Positions 39,914-48,189 of a stretch of DNA of 59,737 nt are shown here, in pieces. The stretch spans positions 1 to 59,737 of the forward strand of contig WYBW01000073.1 in the NCBI GenBank assembly GCA_011525685.1, given 5' to 3'. Every line of letters begins with the position of its first letter. Within the stretch, counting starts at the first letter, position 1. A program made the position numbers and the translations under genes. A model generated the notes under the pieces. That model worked only from the letters and a program-made list of their open reading frames with translations, had not been told where the DNA came from and ran no database searches. This DNA comes from Verrucomicrobiia bacterium. GTDB taxonomy: Bacteria > Verrucomicrobiota > Verrucomicrobiia > Limisphaerales > JADLHS01.

Positions 39914-40795
39914 TCAATTCACAAACCCGCGTTCCATCAACCAAAACTCGCAGTCCCGCGTCCAGGGATGCCGTTGCTCCGGTCTCCATTCTCGCGAGCC
40001 CAGTCCGATGCCATGTGGGCCGCGCTCATAGATGTGCAGATCGAAGCGCACTCCGTTTTTCTGCAGCGCCTCCGCAAACGACAGGGAGTTTTCGATCGGC
40101 ACGCCCTTGTCCTCCCACGTGTGCCAGATGAAACAGGGCGGTGTGTCCTTGGTCACCTGCAATTCGCTGGAGAGCTTCCGCGCCAGTTCCGGCGACGGGT
40201 CCGGGCCAAGCAGATTCCGCTTCGACCCTTGATGCGTGAACGGACTCGTCATGCTGATCACTGGATAACAAAGAATCCCCAGGTCGGGCCGCGAACTCTG
40301 ACGCTCGATCGGATCGGCAGCGTCGGCGTTGCCCGCGTCGAAGTGTGTGAGCAGCGTCGAAGCAAGGTGGCCGCCGGCGGAAGAGCCCATGATGCCGACG
40401 CGCTTGGGGTCGAGCTTCCATTCCCCGGCACGGGCGCGCACCGTGCGCACGGCCCGCGCGGCGTCCTGCAACATCGCCGGATGACGATAGCCGCCCGTGC
40501 CCAGGCGGTATTTCAGAACGAAACCGGCGATGCCCAGTTCGTTCAACCAACGGGCGTACTGACTTCCCTCATGATCCGCCAGTCCTCCGTAGCCACCGCC
40601 CGGAAAAATCACGATGGCCGCGCCACTGGCATGGTCGGCGGCCGGCAGGAAAACGGTAAGCGTGGGGATGTCCTTGTCCTCCTTGCCCAGCGCGCCGGGA
40701 GCGCCTTCGGGCCAGAGCGGGAATGAATCGGGCGACTGAGCTTTCACCCCGAGCGCGAAACCGAGCAAGGCAACCAGGAACAGAGATCGTTTCAT
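39914..40795 (-). CDS. Secreted alpha/beta-hydrolase (BD-FAE / acetyl-esterase like)
   Basis: A 293-aa exported esterase. Signal peptide to about LGVKA; oxyanion-region VIFPGGGYGGLADHEG, nucleophile elbow GIMGSSAGGHLAS (Ser), Asp region WEDKGVP, and the catalytic His in RGPHGIGLG. This is the pattern of carbohydrate esterases such as acetyl-xylan or feruloyl esterases (BD-FAE). Probably removes acyl groups from plant polysaccharides; substrate not determined. Confidence 0.85.
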   Translation of the reverse strand: MKRSLFLVALLGFALGVKAQSPDSFPLWPEGAPGALGKEDKDIPTLTVFLPAADHASGAAIVIFPGGGYGGLADHEGSQYARWLNELGIAGFVLKYRLGTGGYRHPAMLQDAARAVRTVRARAGEWKLDPKRVGIMGSSAGGHLASTLLTHFDAGNADAADPIERQSSRPDLGILCYPVISMTSPFTHQGSKRNLLGPDPSPELARKLSSELQVTKDTPPCFIWHTWEDKGVPIENSLSFAEALQKNGVRFDLHIYERGPHGIGLGSREWRPEQRHPWTRDCEFWLMERGFVN

Positions 40796-40906
40796 TTGCA
40801 CTGGAGCATACATTGAAAACCGAGGCCGTTTCAACCCGGAGCTTTCCCGCGGGCGCGGCAGAGAGTGGTCGTCCGACTTGGTGGCCGCAGCTCTCGCGCT
40901 GCGAGA

Positions 40907-40930
40907 ACTCCGCCCGCGTCAGAGCGGGCG
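40907..40930. repeat. Small perfect hairpin
   Basis: A 9-bp perfect stem tccgcccgc (40907-40915) / gcgggcgga (40922-40930) with a 6-nt loop, preceded by a second palindromic stretch (ctctcgcgctgcgagaa). Lies in the 280-bp divergent gap between the esterase and the dipeptidase genes. Confidence 0.6.
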
Positions 40931-41075
40931 GAACGAATCACCCAAGAGGCTGGCCCAGCAAAGCCATTGCGCCGGACCCCCTTGGAATCAATCATGATGG
41001 CAATCACTTGTCTGCAAAGTAATGCGCTTTCACTTGGCGAGTGGATGGGATGTTGCCAAGCTGGCGGCGACATCA

Positions 41076-42332
41076 ATGAACAACGCGTTCGCTTCAACCC
41101 TGCTCTCCGTCTGCATGGCCACCACTCTATCCTCACAACGAAGTTCCGCCGCGGACAAAGCCGATTCCCGGATCGCTGAAGTCCGGCAATGGTTGCGCAC
41201 AGTGCCGCTGATTGACGGGCACAACGACGTGCCGTGGCAGTACCGCAAACGGAGCAACGACCTCGCCGCCGTGGATTTTCGCGGCGACACCAGCCGCCTG
41301 CGCCCCCCGTGGACCACGGACATTCCGCGACTGCGGGCCGGCGGCGTGGGCGCGCAATTCTGGTCGGTCTATGTCCCGGCGCGACTCCCCGGCGCCGAGG
41401 CGGTGCAGATGACCCTCGAGCAAATTGACTTGGTGCATCAGTTGTGCGCCCGCTACCCGGACACGTTCGAACTGGCGCTGACGGCGGCGGACATCGAGCG
41501 CATCCATCGCAAGGGCAGGATCGCCTCGCTCATCGGCATGGAGGGCGGACATTCCATCAACAACTCGCTAGCCACGCTGCGGATGATGTACCGGCTGGGC
41601 GCGCGTTACCTGACGCTCACACACACGAAGAACACCGATTGGGCCGACGCAGCGGGCGATGTCGCAAGACATCAGGGTCTGACCGCGTTTGGCGAGGAGG
41701 TGGTGCTGGAAATGAACCGGCTGGGGATGTTGGTGGACTTGTCGCACGTGACCGACGACACCATGCGCGACGCGTTGCGCGTCACCAAGGCCCCGGTGAT
41801 TTTCTCCCATTCCTCAGCCCGGGCCGTATGCGACCATCCGCGCAACGTGCCGGATGACGTGCTTCAGCTCACGGCCGCGAACGGCGGCGTGGTGATGGTT
41901 TGTTTTCTGCCGGGCTACGTGGCTGAAAGCGAGCGGGACGAGTTTGTCGCCCAGTCCGACGAGCGCGAACGGCTTCGCGCGCTTCATCCCGAGGACGAAC
42001 GCGCCGTGGAAAGCGCCATGGCGGCGTGGCGTCGCGCGCGCCCGAAGTTCGTTCGAGCGACCCTCAGCGACGTGGCCGATCACGTGGATCATATCCGCAA
42101 GGTCGCGGGCATTGACCACATTGGCATCGGGTCGGACTTTGACGGCTTCGGTGGTCTGCCGCCGGAAGGTTTGGAGGATGTTTCAAAGTATCCCGCCCTG
42201 CTGTCGGAGCTGTTGCGGCGGGGTTACAGCAAGGAGGACATCAAGAAGATCGCGGGATTGAACGTGCTGCGCGTGATGCGCGCCGCGGAAAAAGTGGCGG
42301 CTGAAATGCGGCGCGAGGCGGTCCGGAAATAA
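41076..42332 (+). CDS. Membrane dipeptidase (peptidase family M19)
   Basis: Exported zinc dipeptidase of 418 aa. Signal peptide at the N-terminus, then the first metal motif [10 protein letters not shown] (residues 46-55), [19 protein letters not shown] with the bridging Glu, [34 protein letters not shown] with metal and substrate His, and [12 protein letters not shown]. An in-frame ATG at 41022 would give 18 more residues; 41076 gives a cleaner signal peptide. Probably turns over dipeptides, including D-amino-acid ones. Confidence 0.92.
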   Translation: MNNAFASTLLSVCMATTLSSQRSSAADKADSRIAEVRQWLRTVPLIDGHNDVPWQYRKRSNDLAAVDFRGDTSRLRPPWTTDIPRLRAGGVGAQFWSVYVPARLPGAEAVQMTLEQIDLVHQLCARYPDTFELALTAADIERIHRKGRIASLIGMEGGHSINNSLATLRMMYRLGARYLTLTHTKNTDWADAAGDVARHQGLTAFGEEVVLEMNRLGMLVDLSHVTDDTMRDALRVTKAPVIFSHSSARAVCDHPRNVPDDVLQLTAANGGVVMVCFLPGYVAESERDEFVAQSDERERLRALHPEDERAVESAMAAWRRARPKFVRATLSDVADHVDHIRKVAGIDHIGIGSDFDGFGGLPPEGLEDVSKYPALLSELLRRGYSKEDIKKIAGLNVLRVMRAAEKVAAEMRREAVRK

Positions 42333-42373
42333 CTTGCTGCCGTTGGAGCGGATTTGTAGTTTTACCCTGCCTT

Positions 42374-42449
<76 letters not shown>

Positions 42450-42452
42450 CCA

Positions 42453-42846
42453 ATTCAACACCAAAGCACATCCCTTCCCCGGATCTGCAGGTTCGACCCT
42501 GCCTTTGGCGGCTTTACGGGGTTCAACTGGAAATGAATTTCCACACCCATGGAAAGGCTGTGTGCGAGTCCGGCTCGAAAGGCCGGGCCGACACTGGCTG
42601 AGAATCGTCATAGGACCGTCAAGAAATTGGACGAGAGGCGGCCGGCTTGGATGCGGGCAGGGCAAAAGCTGGTCGGAGCGGGTGAGCGAATCTCTCTGAA
42701 TCGGCCTCATAGCGCGTACTTATGAGCCTCCGGGACAAGGTGCGCTGCAAGGCAGCGAACGGCGGCGTTTTCTGGACATTCCCGTCAAGGGTTGGTTTGA
42801 GTCTTGCATCCTTGGCGGGCCAAGTGAGGTTTTATCGCTGAGTGTT
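42453..42846. other. Intergenic region downstream of tRNA-Arg
   Basis: A 394-bp gap with no supported gene. Bases near 42484-42510 contain a gcaggttcgaccctgc stretch that mimics a tRNA T-arm, but no complete tRNA can be folded around it. No clear promoter for the FHA-domain gene was identified. Confidence 0.4.
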
Positions 42847-44118
42847 ATGGCGAGGCTGATTGTTCTTACCCCGGGGCTGGCAGGCTTGGCCCATGAATTG
42901 GGTGCCGGTTGGATTACGATCGGGCGGGTGGACGGCAATGCCTTCAAGCTCTCGGAAACCTCGGTCTCCAGCCAGCACTGCGAGGTACGTGTCCGCGGTG
43001 ACGAACTGGAGGTGCATGATCTCTGCTCCACCAACGGCACGTATTTTCAGGGCCGGCGAATCTCGGAGGCGGTGTTGAAAGCCGGCCAGGTCCTGCGCTT
43101 GGGTGAAGTGGAACTCCGGTTCGAGGCGGAGGCCGTGGGCGGCCTGCCGGCGGCGACATTCACCAACACCATGCTGGTCGGAGCGAAGCAGCCCCAACCC
43201 GGCGCTCCACCCGACAGCGAACCGACGAAACCGGCCAAGCCCGCCGGGCCTTCCGCGCGGAGGTATCAGGTGCTGTTTGTGGACGACAGTCTGGCGTTTC
43301 TCGAAACGTTCACCGAGTTGTGTGGCGCGCTGGCCGATGGAAGTTGGGACATTCAGACCGCCGCCTCTGCCGACCAGGCGCTCGCCCTGCTCCAACGCAC
43401 CAACTTCAACCTCGTCGTGCTGGACGTCGTCATGCCGATGGTGGATGGCATTCAAGTGCTTGGCTTGATCAAACGGCGCCATCCGGGGGTGAGGATCGCC
43501 GTCCTGACCGGGCGGGCCACGGAAACCAATCGCGCGGCGTGCCTGGCCGGTGGCGCGGAGTTGTTCATGGAGAAACCGGTTTCCCCCGAAGGCTGCAAAG
43601 TGGTGTTCAACTTGTTGAAGGAACTGGTTTCCTGGGAAGGTCGCGAAGGATTCAGCGGCGCGCTGCATCAGGTGGGCTTGCAGGAGGTCATCCAGATGGA
43701 GTGCATCGGGCGGCGCTCACTGATCCTCGAAGTGCGCAACGAGCAGATGCTCGGCGAGATTTACATCGAGGTCGGCGCGATCATCCATGCGAGCGTCGGC
43801 GACCTGACGGGCGCCAGAGCGTTTAACCGACTGCTGTCCCTGACCGGCGGTGAATTTCGGTTGAAACCGTTCGAGCCGCCCTCCCAGCGGACCGTGCAGG
43901 AGTCGTGGGAATGTCTGGTGATGGAAGCCGCCCGCTGCCGCGACGAGGAAACTGATCTGGTGGAACGCCAGGCTGCGAAATCGGACACGACCCTCCAACC
44001 CGTCATTCGAGAGATGCCCAGTACCACCGGCCCCGATTTCACCGAGCCAGACGAGGAATTCGTGGTGGTCGCAACCTACGACGGGGAGTGGAGTCCGGTG
44101 GAGGCGGCCAAGCCCTGA
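42847..44118 (+). CDS. FHA - response regulator receiver - PATAN (DUF4388) signalling protein
   Basis: A 423-aa cytoplasmic signalling protein with three modules. The FHA phosphothreonine-binding domain (residues 1-92) has GR at 26-27, SSQH at 41-44 and STNGT at 61-65. The receiver domain (about 140-255) has acidic Asp146/147, phospho-acceptor Asp193 in VVLDVVMPMVDG, Thr221 and Lys243 in MEKPV. The DUF4388/PATAN domain (about 268-345) shows FSGALHQVGLQEVIQMECIG and GEIYIEVGAIIHA. No DNA-binding output. No kinase gene is nearby, so the input is unknown. The stop is 4 bp from that of the convergent gene. Confidence 0.88.
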   Translation: MARLIVLTPGLAGLAHELGAGWITIGRVDGNAFKLSETSVSSQHCEVRVRGDELEVHDLCSTNGTYFQGRRISEAVLKAGQVLRLGEVELRFEAEAVGGLPAATFTNTMLVGAKQPQPGAPPDSEPTKPAKPAGPSARRYQVLFVDDSLAFLETFTELCGALADGSWDIQTAASADQALALLQRTNFNLVVLDVVMPMVDGIQVLGLIKRRHPGVRIAVLTGRATETNRAACLAGGAELFMEKPVSPEGCKVVFNLLKELVSWEGREGFSGALHQVGLQEVIQMECIGRRSLILEVRNEQMLGEIYIEVGAIIHASVGDLTGARAFNRLLSLTGGEFRLKPFEPPSQRTVQESWECLVMEAARCRDEETDLVERQAAKSDTTLQPVIREMPSTTGPDFTEPDEEFVVVATYDGEWSPVEAAKP

Positions 44119-44122
44119 TGTG

Positions 44123-44977
44123 TCAGCGGGCTTCGCGCGGAAATCCCACCACAATCAGCGTATTGGGCGTCCGGCCGCCGCCGACAATGATGATCGGTGC
44201 GGTAATTTCCTCGGGGAACGGTTGTCGCACGCGATACGGACTTTCCTTTTGCCCTGCGGGAGCCCGGGCTGGGACGACGCCCAAAGGTGCGTTCGCGGCT
44301 TCGTCCATAGTGGCTGTCTGAACCGAGGTGAACCGCGCCGTCATGAAAAGATGATCAGCCGCCACACCGTCCTCCACCAGCGCCGGAGGCGTGGGCCTCG
44401 ACATCGGCGCGTGGGAGGACCCCAGCTTGGCGGCCGGGGTCGAGGCAGGCTTCGGCGCGACCGCGCCGCTCGGTTTTGGAGTCAAGTCAAACGGGAATTC
44501 CCAATCTGGTTGGCTTGTGATCGTCAAAGGCTTCAAACCGGAAATGATTTCCTGATCGTGCCGCAACATGGCGGCGACGATGTCACTGGAGAGGCCAAGG
44601 TCATTGAGATAAATGATCTGGTCCGCCCCCAGGTTGAACGTGCCGGAGTTTTCGATGAACGAGAGGATCACCTGCTCTTCGATGCCGGATTCGGCGAGCT
44701 TGACGACCTCGCTGGTCCAAGGGGAAAGCCGCATCCGGGGCGGCTGACGTTTGCTGACGACGGCAGGGGATTCGGACACCAACACTGGCAAAGGACGAAA
44801 GACGCGAGAGTGGTGGTTCGACAGAGTCACGGAGTTTTCTGCCGTCGTTTGTTCGGCCGTCGAGCCTGGGGCGTCCAAGGCTTGTGGGTTGTTGTCATTC
44901 CGGGCGAAACCAGCCGGCAGCCAGGCTACGGCCAGCAACAGTCCCGGAATCCAAGCGGATGAAACCGGCGTCTTCAT
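44123..44977 (-). CDS. Secreted hypothetical protein
   Basis: A 284-aa exported protein (signal peptide to about PAGFARN). One conserved-looking core at residues 80-150: LSPWTSEVVKLAESGIEEQV, FIENSGTFNLGADQIIYLND, then SSDIVAAMLRHDQEI. The core pattern (helix, short loop, helix) recurs, to my recollection, in many Verrucomicrobia proteins of unknown function. The rest is Pro/Ala rich and likely disordered, ending with IIIVGGGRTPNTLIVVG. ATG 44977 used; a GTG at 44986 is possible. Confidence 0.7.
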   Translation of the reverse strand: MKTPVSSAWIPGLLLAVAWLPAGFARNDNNPQALDAPGSTAEQTTAENSVTLSNHHSRVFRPLPVLVSESPAVVSKRQPPRMRLSPWTSEVVKLAESGIEEQVILSFIENSGTFNLGADQIIYLNDLGLSSDIVAAMLRHDQEIISGLKPLTITSQPDWEFPFDLTPKPSGAVAPKPASTPAAKLGSSHAPMSRPTPPALVEDGVAADHLFMTARFTSVQTATMDEAANAPLGVVPARAPAGQKESPYRVRQPFPEEITAPIIIVGGGRTPNTLIVVGFPREAR

Positions 44978-45055
44978 AAAGATCACGAAGTCAATTGCCT
45001 GTCTTGTTCTACGATGCTGAGTCCAAGGAGTGGACTCAAGTGAAACTTCCGGTAT

Positions 45056-45346
45056 TCAACTCACCGGCACAAGGCTCACGCGTTCGCCTGCGTCGTTGCG
45101 GGTGATGCCCTGAGCGCGCGGGTCGAGGGTGAGATGGCCGTCCACCAGGAAAGCATAGCGATGATGCCCATGCCGCAGTTCCAGCGTAAGAAACCACGCG
45201 CCGTCGGGCATTCTCTTCATCGGGTTGGCAGTCGCGTTCCATTGATTGAAATCGCCCACCAGGCTGACAGCCCGGGCCTGCGGCGCGTTGCAGACAAAGT
45301 TCACCGCCCGCAAGGTCCGATGCGCTCCATAGCGAGAAGGGTTCAT
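45056..45346 (-). CDS. Stand-alone CBM48 / isoamylase N-terminal-like domain protein
   Basis: A 96-aa protein consisting only of an early-set domain: VNFVCNAPQARAVSLVGDFNQWN, MKRMPDGAWFLTLELRHGHHRYAFLVDGHLTLDP. This is the glycogen-branching-enzyme/AMPK-beta type glycogen-binding module (CBM48, core VGDFNQWN ... YAFLVDG). There is no catalytic domain and no signal peptide. It may bind glycogen or act as a regulatory subunit. It is 42 bp downstream of the unidentified 317-aa protein gene on the same strand. Confidence 0.85.
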   Translation of the reverse strand: MNPSRYGAHRTLRAVNFVCNAPQARAVSLVGDFNQWNATANPMKRMPDGAWFLTLELRHGHHRYAFLVDGHLTLDPRAQGITRNDAGERVSLVPVS

Positions 45347-45387
45347 GATCAAACAGACCTCATGTTGCGGGAAACGTCACGCCGGAC

Positions 45388-46341
45388 TCAGCCGAGCACG
45401 TGCTTGAGGATGATCAGGGCGGTTTGCCGGATCTGTTCGGATTGTTGTTCCAGCGTCCGATACTGTTCGGCCCAATCGCGCCGGGCGGCGTGGCGCTCGC
45501 GCCAGATGGTTTTCAGCACGCGCTCGGTGCGCTCCACCTGCTGCACGCAGGACGCGAGGGATTCGCGGCCCTCGGGCAGGTCGGAAATCTGGCCCACGGA
45601 AAACCGGCAGATGCGTTTGTGGTTGAACACGGCGTGCAACAGCATCACGACGGTCTGCTCGTAGGCGAACCAGCGGTGCCGGAGCACCTCGCGCAGGAAA
45701 CCGTGGCGCACGGCGAAGAACTCCGACCGCGGCCATTCGGTGTACTGGCGGATTTCACACGCCTCGGCGGGAAACCAGTTGTAGAGCAGCGCGAAAGTGC
45801 CGTAGGTGTCAATCAACCGCTTGGCGTGATTGTGGTCGGTCGAGATCTCGCCAACGCAGATGTCCTGGCCCAGTTCGAGGCAGATTTCCGGCAGGTCATG
45901 CAGACGGCTCAAGACCTCCCGGCCCACGCCGCTGCCGTAATTGAAGTCGCCGGGAATCAGCCAGTAAATGTCCTCGGGCGACCCGCGCTCGAACGCGGCG
46001 CCCAAGCCCGAATACCACATTTGACAGGTGTCCACGCACCACGCATCCAGAATGTCCGAACACTTCGCGACCACGTGGTTTCGGAAATCCAGGAATCGCT
46101 TGTTGCCCTCGAGCGAAGCGTGCGTCTTGCGGTCAATGACCGTGATCGGGCGGTGAAATCTGTCCTTGGCGCGGTCGAGGCTGGCGATCAACCGGTAAAG
46201 CTCCTCCAGATCGGCGTATTCCTCGGGTGGTTTGAAGGGGTAGATGATGACCGGATGAATTTTGCCGCTTGGAGCAGTGCCCGCCTTTGCCCGGGTCGCC
46301 TCAGTCAAGCTCTCTGGTCCGCTGGCCATGGACCGTTTCAT
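45388..46341 (-). CDS. Conserved-looking protein of unknown function
   Basis: A 317-aa soluble protein that I do not recognise. The N-terminal half has an alpha/beta look (PVIIYPFKPPEEYADLEELY, PITVIDRKT, IYWLIPGDFNYGSGVGREVL); the IPGDFNY motif could be a nucleotide-sugar or metal site, as in GT-A enzymes, but this is only a guess. The C-terminal 60 residues are a likely coiled coil (VQQVERTERVLKTIWRERHAARR and EQQSEQIRQTALIIL). Start chosen at ATG 46341; ATG 46329 is also possible. It lies upstream of, and probably with, the CBM48 mini-protein gene, hinting at glycogen metabolism. Confidence 0.65.
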   Translation of the reverse strand: MKRSMASGPESLTEATRAKAGTAPSGKIHPVIIYPFKPPEEYADLEELYRLIASLDRAKDRFHRPITVIDRKTHASLEGNKRFLDFRNHVVAKCSDILDAWCVDTCQMWYSGLGAAFERGSPEDIYWLIPGDFNYGSGVGREVLSRLHDLPEICLELGQDICVGEISTDHNHAKRLIDTYGTFALLYNWFPAEACEIRQYTEWPRSEFFAVRHGFLREVLRHRWFAYEQTVVMLLHAVFNHKRICRFSVGQISDLPEGRESLASCVQQVERTERVLKTIWRERHAARRDWAEQYRTLEQQSEQIRQTALIILKHVLG

Positions 46342-46481
46342 GGCCCGACCATGAACCCGCCGGTCCAAAATGCCAAGCTCTTTCGCGAATCAATTCTCTC
46401 GCGCCGGAGATGATGTTGGATTGAAATCCCGTGGTTCATACGGCACTCTGCGGGTGGATTTGCAGATGATATTTCAAACTG

Positions 46482-47006
46482 TTGAACTCGAATACAGCAA
46501 ACGTGGAAGCCATTGCCCAGACTGAGACCGCCGACGCCAACCTGCCCGCCGCTGGGAACGGATGGATTGACTTTCGCCCATCCAACATTGACCGTCTGGG
46601 CGGCTTCGCCCGCGTGGACATCCCGGTCGGCACCCAAGTGATCGAGTACATCGGCGAGAAGATCTCCAAGGCTGAATCCCAGCTCCGCTGCGAAGCCAAC
46701 AACGAATACATTTTCACGCTGGATGATGACTACGATCTCGATGGCAACGTGCCTTGGAATCCCGCGCGCTTGCTCAATCACAGTTGCGCGCCCAACTGCG
46801 AGGCGGAACTGGACGAGGGCCGCGTCTGGATCGTGGCGTTGCGCGACATCCGGGCGGGCGAGGAACTGACGTTCAACTACGGTTACGACCTGGAGAACTA
46901 CCGCGAGCATCCCTGCCGGTGCGGTACCGCGAACTGCGTCGGGTACATTGTGGCCGAAGAGTTTTTTGACCATGTCCGCCGGCAACGCGCCCTCTCTCAA
47001 GCGTAA
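46482..47006 (+). CDS. SET domain protein-lysine methyltransferase
   Basis: A 174-aa protein with a complete SET domain. FARVDIPVGTQVIEYIGEKIS opens the fold, NHSCAPNC at 99-106 and GEELTFNYGY at 126-135 form the AdoMet/substrate knot, and a post-SET-like CRCGTANC at 145-152 supplies Cys for zinc. There is no partner domain. The start is uncertain: TTG 46482 is open, GTG 46503 is an alternative, and no ribosome binding site stands out. It ends in a 10-bp overlap with the convergent NamZ gene. The target protein is unknown. Confidence 0.88.
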   Translation: MNSNTANVEAIAQTETADANLPAAGNGWIDFRPSNIDRLGGFARVDIPVGTQVIEYIGEKISKAESQLRCEANNEYIFTLDDDYDLDGNVPWNPARLLNHSCAPNCEAELDEGRVWIVALRDIRAGEELTFNYGYDLENYREHPCRCGTANCVGYIVAEEFFDHVRRQRALSQA

Positions 47007-48178
47007 AGCAGCCAGTCTTTCGCCCGTTCCGACCATCCGGTCGCGCTCGTCCACCGAGGGATTCGCTGGTCGAGGTCGGACGGACTTTCCTCCAGGACAT
47101 CCCGGATTCCGATGCGGCCAATGAGCCGTTCAAAATGTCCCTCACCGCCCGGATTGGCGACCGTGTGATAGTTGGCCCATTGGAAGTGGCAACGATGACG
47201 GCGGATCACGGCGGCGAGCAGATGCAATCCCGCTTTCACCGGTCGAGCGCATTTCTCGTCGGTGATGTGCAAGCGCACACCGCGACAATCGGTGCCGGCG
47301 AATGCATGCTGAATCGGTGTGAAAGCGAATTCCTCGGCAACCAGCCCGTGAACCCTGCGCGAGTTGAAATCCTCCGCAACGGACTGCGCGTTCAGCCAGG
47401 GCGCGCCGACGACTTGAAAAGGCCGATCAGTTCCGCGGCCCACGCTCAGATTGGTTGCTTCAAACAGACACATCCCCGGATACAGCAGCGCGGACTCGAA
47501 GCTCGAAATGGCCGGCGATGTCGGGACAAACGGCAGCCCCGTGTCGGGCCAGCGCATCGAGCGCTTCCAGCCCGCGCAGGGAATCACCTCCAGCTTGGCG
47601 TTCAAGTGCCACTCCCCATTCAAGAGCCGCGCGAGTTCTCCCATCGTGAGGGAGTGGCGGATGGGAATGCTGGCCCGCCCCACGAAACTGGAGCAGTTTT
47701 CCACGTCGAGCATCGGGCCTTCCGCCGCGGTCAGGTCACCGCCCAGAGGATTGGGACGATCCAGCACCATCATGCGCACTCCGGCCTCGGCACACGCTTC
47801 GAGCATGAAAGACATTGTCCAGAGGTAGGTGTAAAACCGCGCGCCGATGTCCGGCAAGTCGAGGATCACCGCGTCCAGATCGGCCAAGTCTTCGCGTGCG
47901 GGCCGCAAGCGTTCGCCATAAAGACTGACCACCGGCAACCCGGTCAGATGATCAACGCCATCGGCCACCGCCGCGCCGTCACGGGCATTGGCTTCCAAGC
48001 CGTGCTCGGGCGAGAAAAGCCGCACCAGATTGATCCCGGCTTGTTGCAGTGCGACACGACTCGGCATTGCCGCATCTCGTGCTGTCCGAGCGGCGTCGTT
48101 GGTCACCAGGCCGAAACGGTGTCCGGCCGGCGCGAACTCAACGGTCAGTTGGTCAACCCCAAATCGAGTGTGGCTCAT
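46997..48178 (-). CDS. namZ: Exo-beta-N-acetylmuramidase NamZ family protein (DUF1343)
   Basis: A 393-aa protein of the DUF1343/GH171 family that removes terminal MurNAc from peptidoglycan fragments. Conserved segments: FGLVTNDAAR, LVRLFSPEHGLEAN, LTGLPVVSLYGE, LDLPDIGARFYTYLWTM, VLDRPNPLGG, and NLSVGRGTDRPFQVVGAPW. No signal peptide is seen with the ATG at 48178, so it may act in the cytoplasm or be exported otherwise; an open TTG at 48193 adds little. Its 3' end overlaps the SET gene tail to tail. Confidence 0.9.
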   Translation of the reverse strand: MSHTRFGVDQLTVEFAPAGHRFGLVTNDAARTARDAAMPSRVALQQAGINLVRLFSPEHGLEANARDGAAVADGVDHLTGLPVVSLYGERLRPAREDLADLDAVILDLPDIGARFYTYLWTMSFMLEACAEAGVRMMVLDRPNPLGGDLTAAEGPMLDVENCSSFVGRASIPIRHSLTMGELARLLNGEWHLNAKLEVIPCAGWKRSMRWPDTGLPFVPTSPAISSFESALLYPGMCLFEATNLSVGRGTDRPFQVVGAPWLNAQSVAEDFNSRRVHGLVAEEFAFTPIQHAFAGTDCRGVRLHITDEKCARPVKAGLHLLAAVIRRHRCHFQWANYHTVANPGGEGHFERLIGRIGIRDVLEESPSDLDQRIPRWTSATGWSERAKDWLLYA

Positions 48179-48189
48179 TTCCGTTCTGG

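Noticed and set aside
42484..42510. Sequence resembling a tRNA T-arm (gcaggttcgaccctgc)
   Set aside because: The loop is 6 nt instead of 7 and no acceptor, D or anticodon arm can be built around it; perhaps a chance match after tRNA-Arg.
45400..46413. 337-codon open frame on the plus strand
   Set aside because: It mirrors the minus-strand gene at 45388-46341, which has the better composition and a coherent alpha/beta plus coiled-coil layout.
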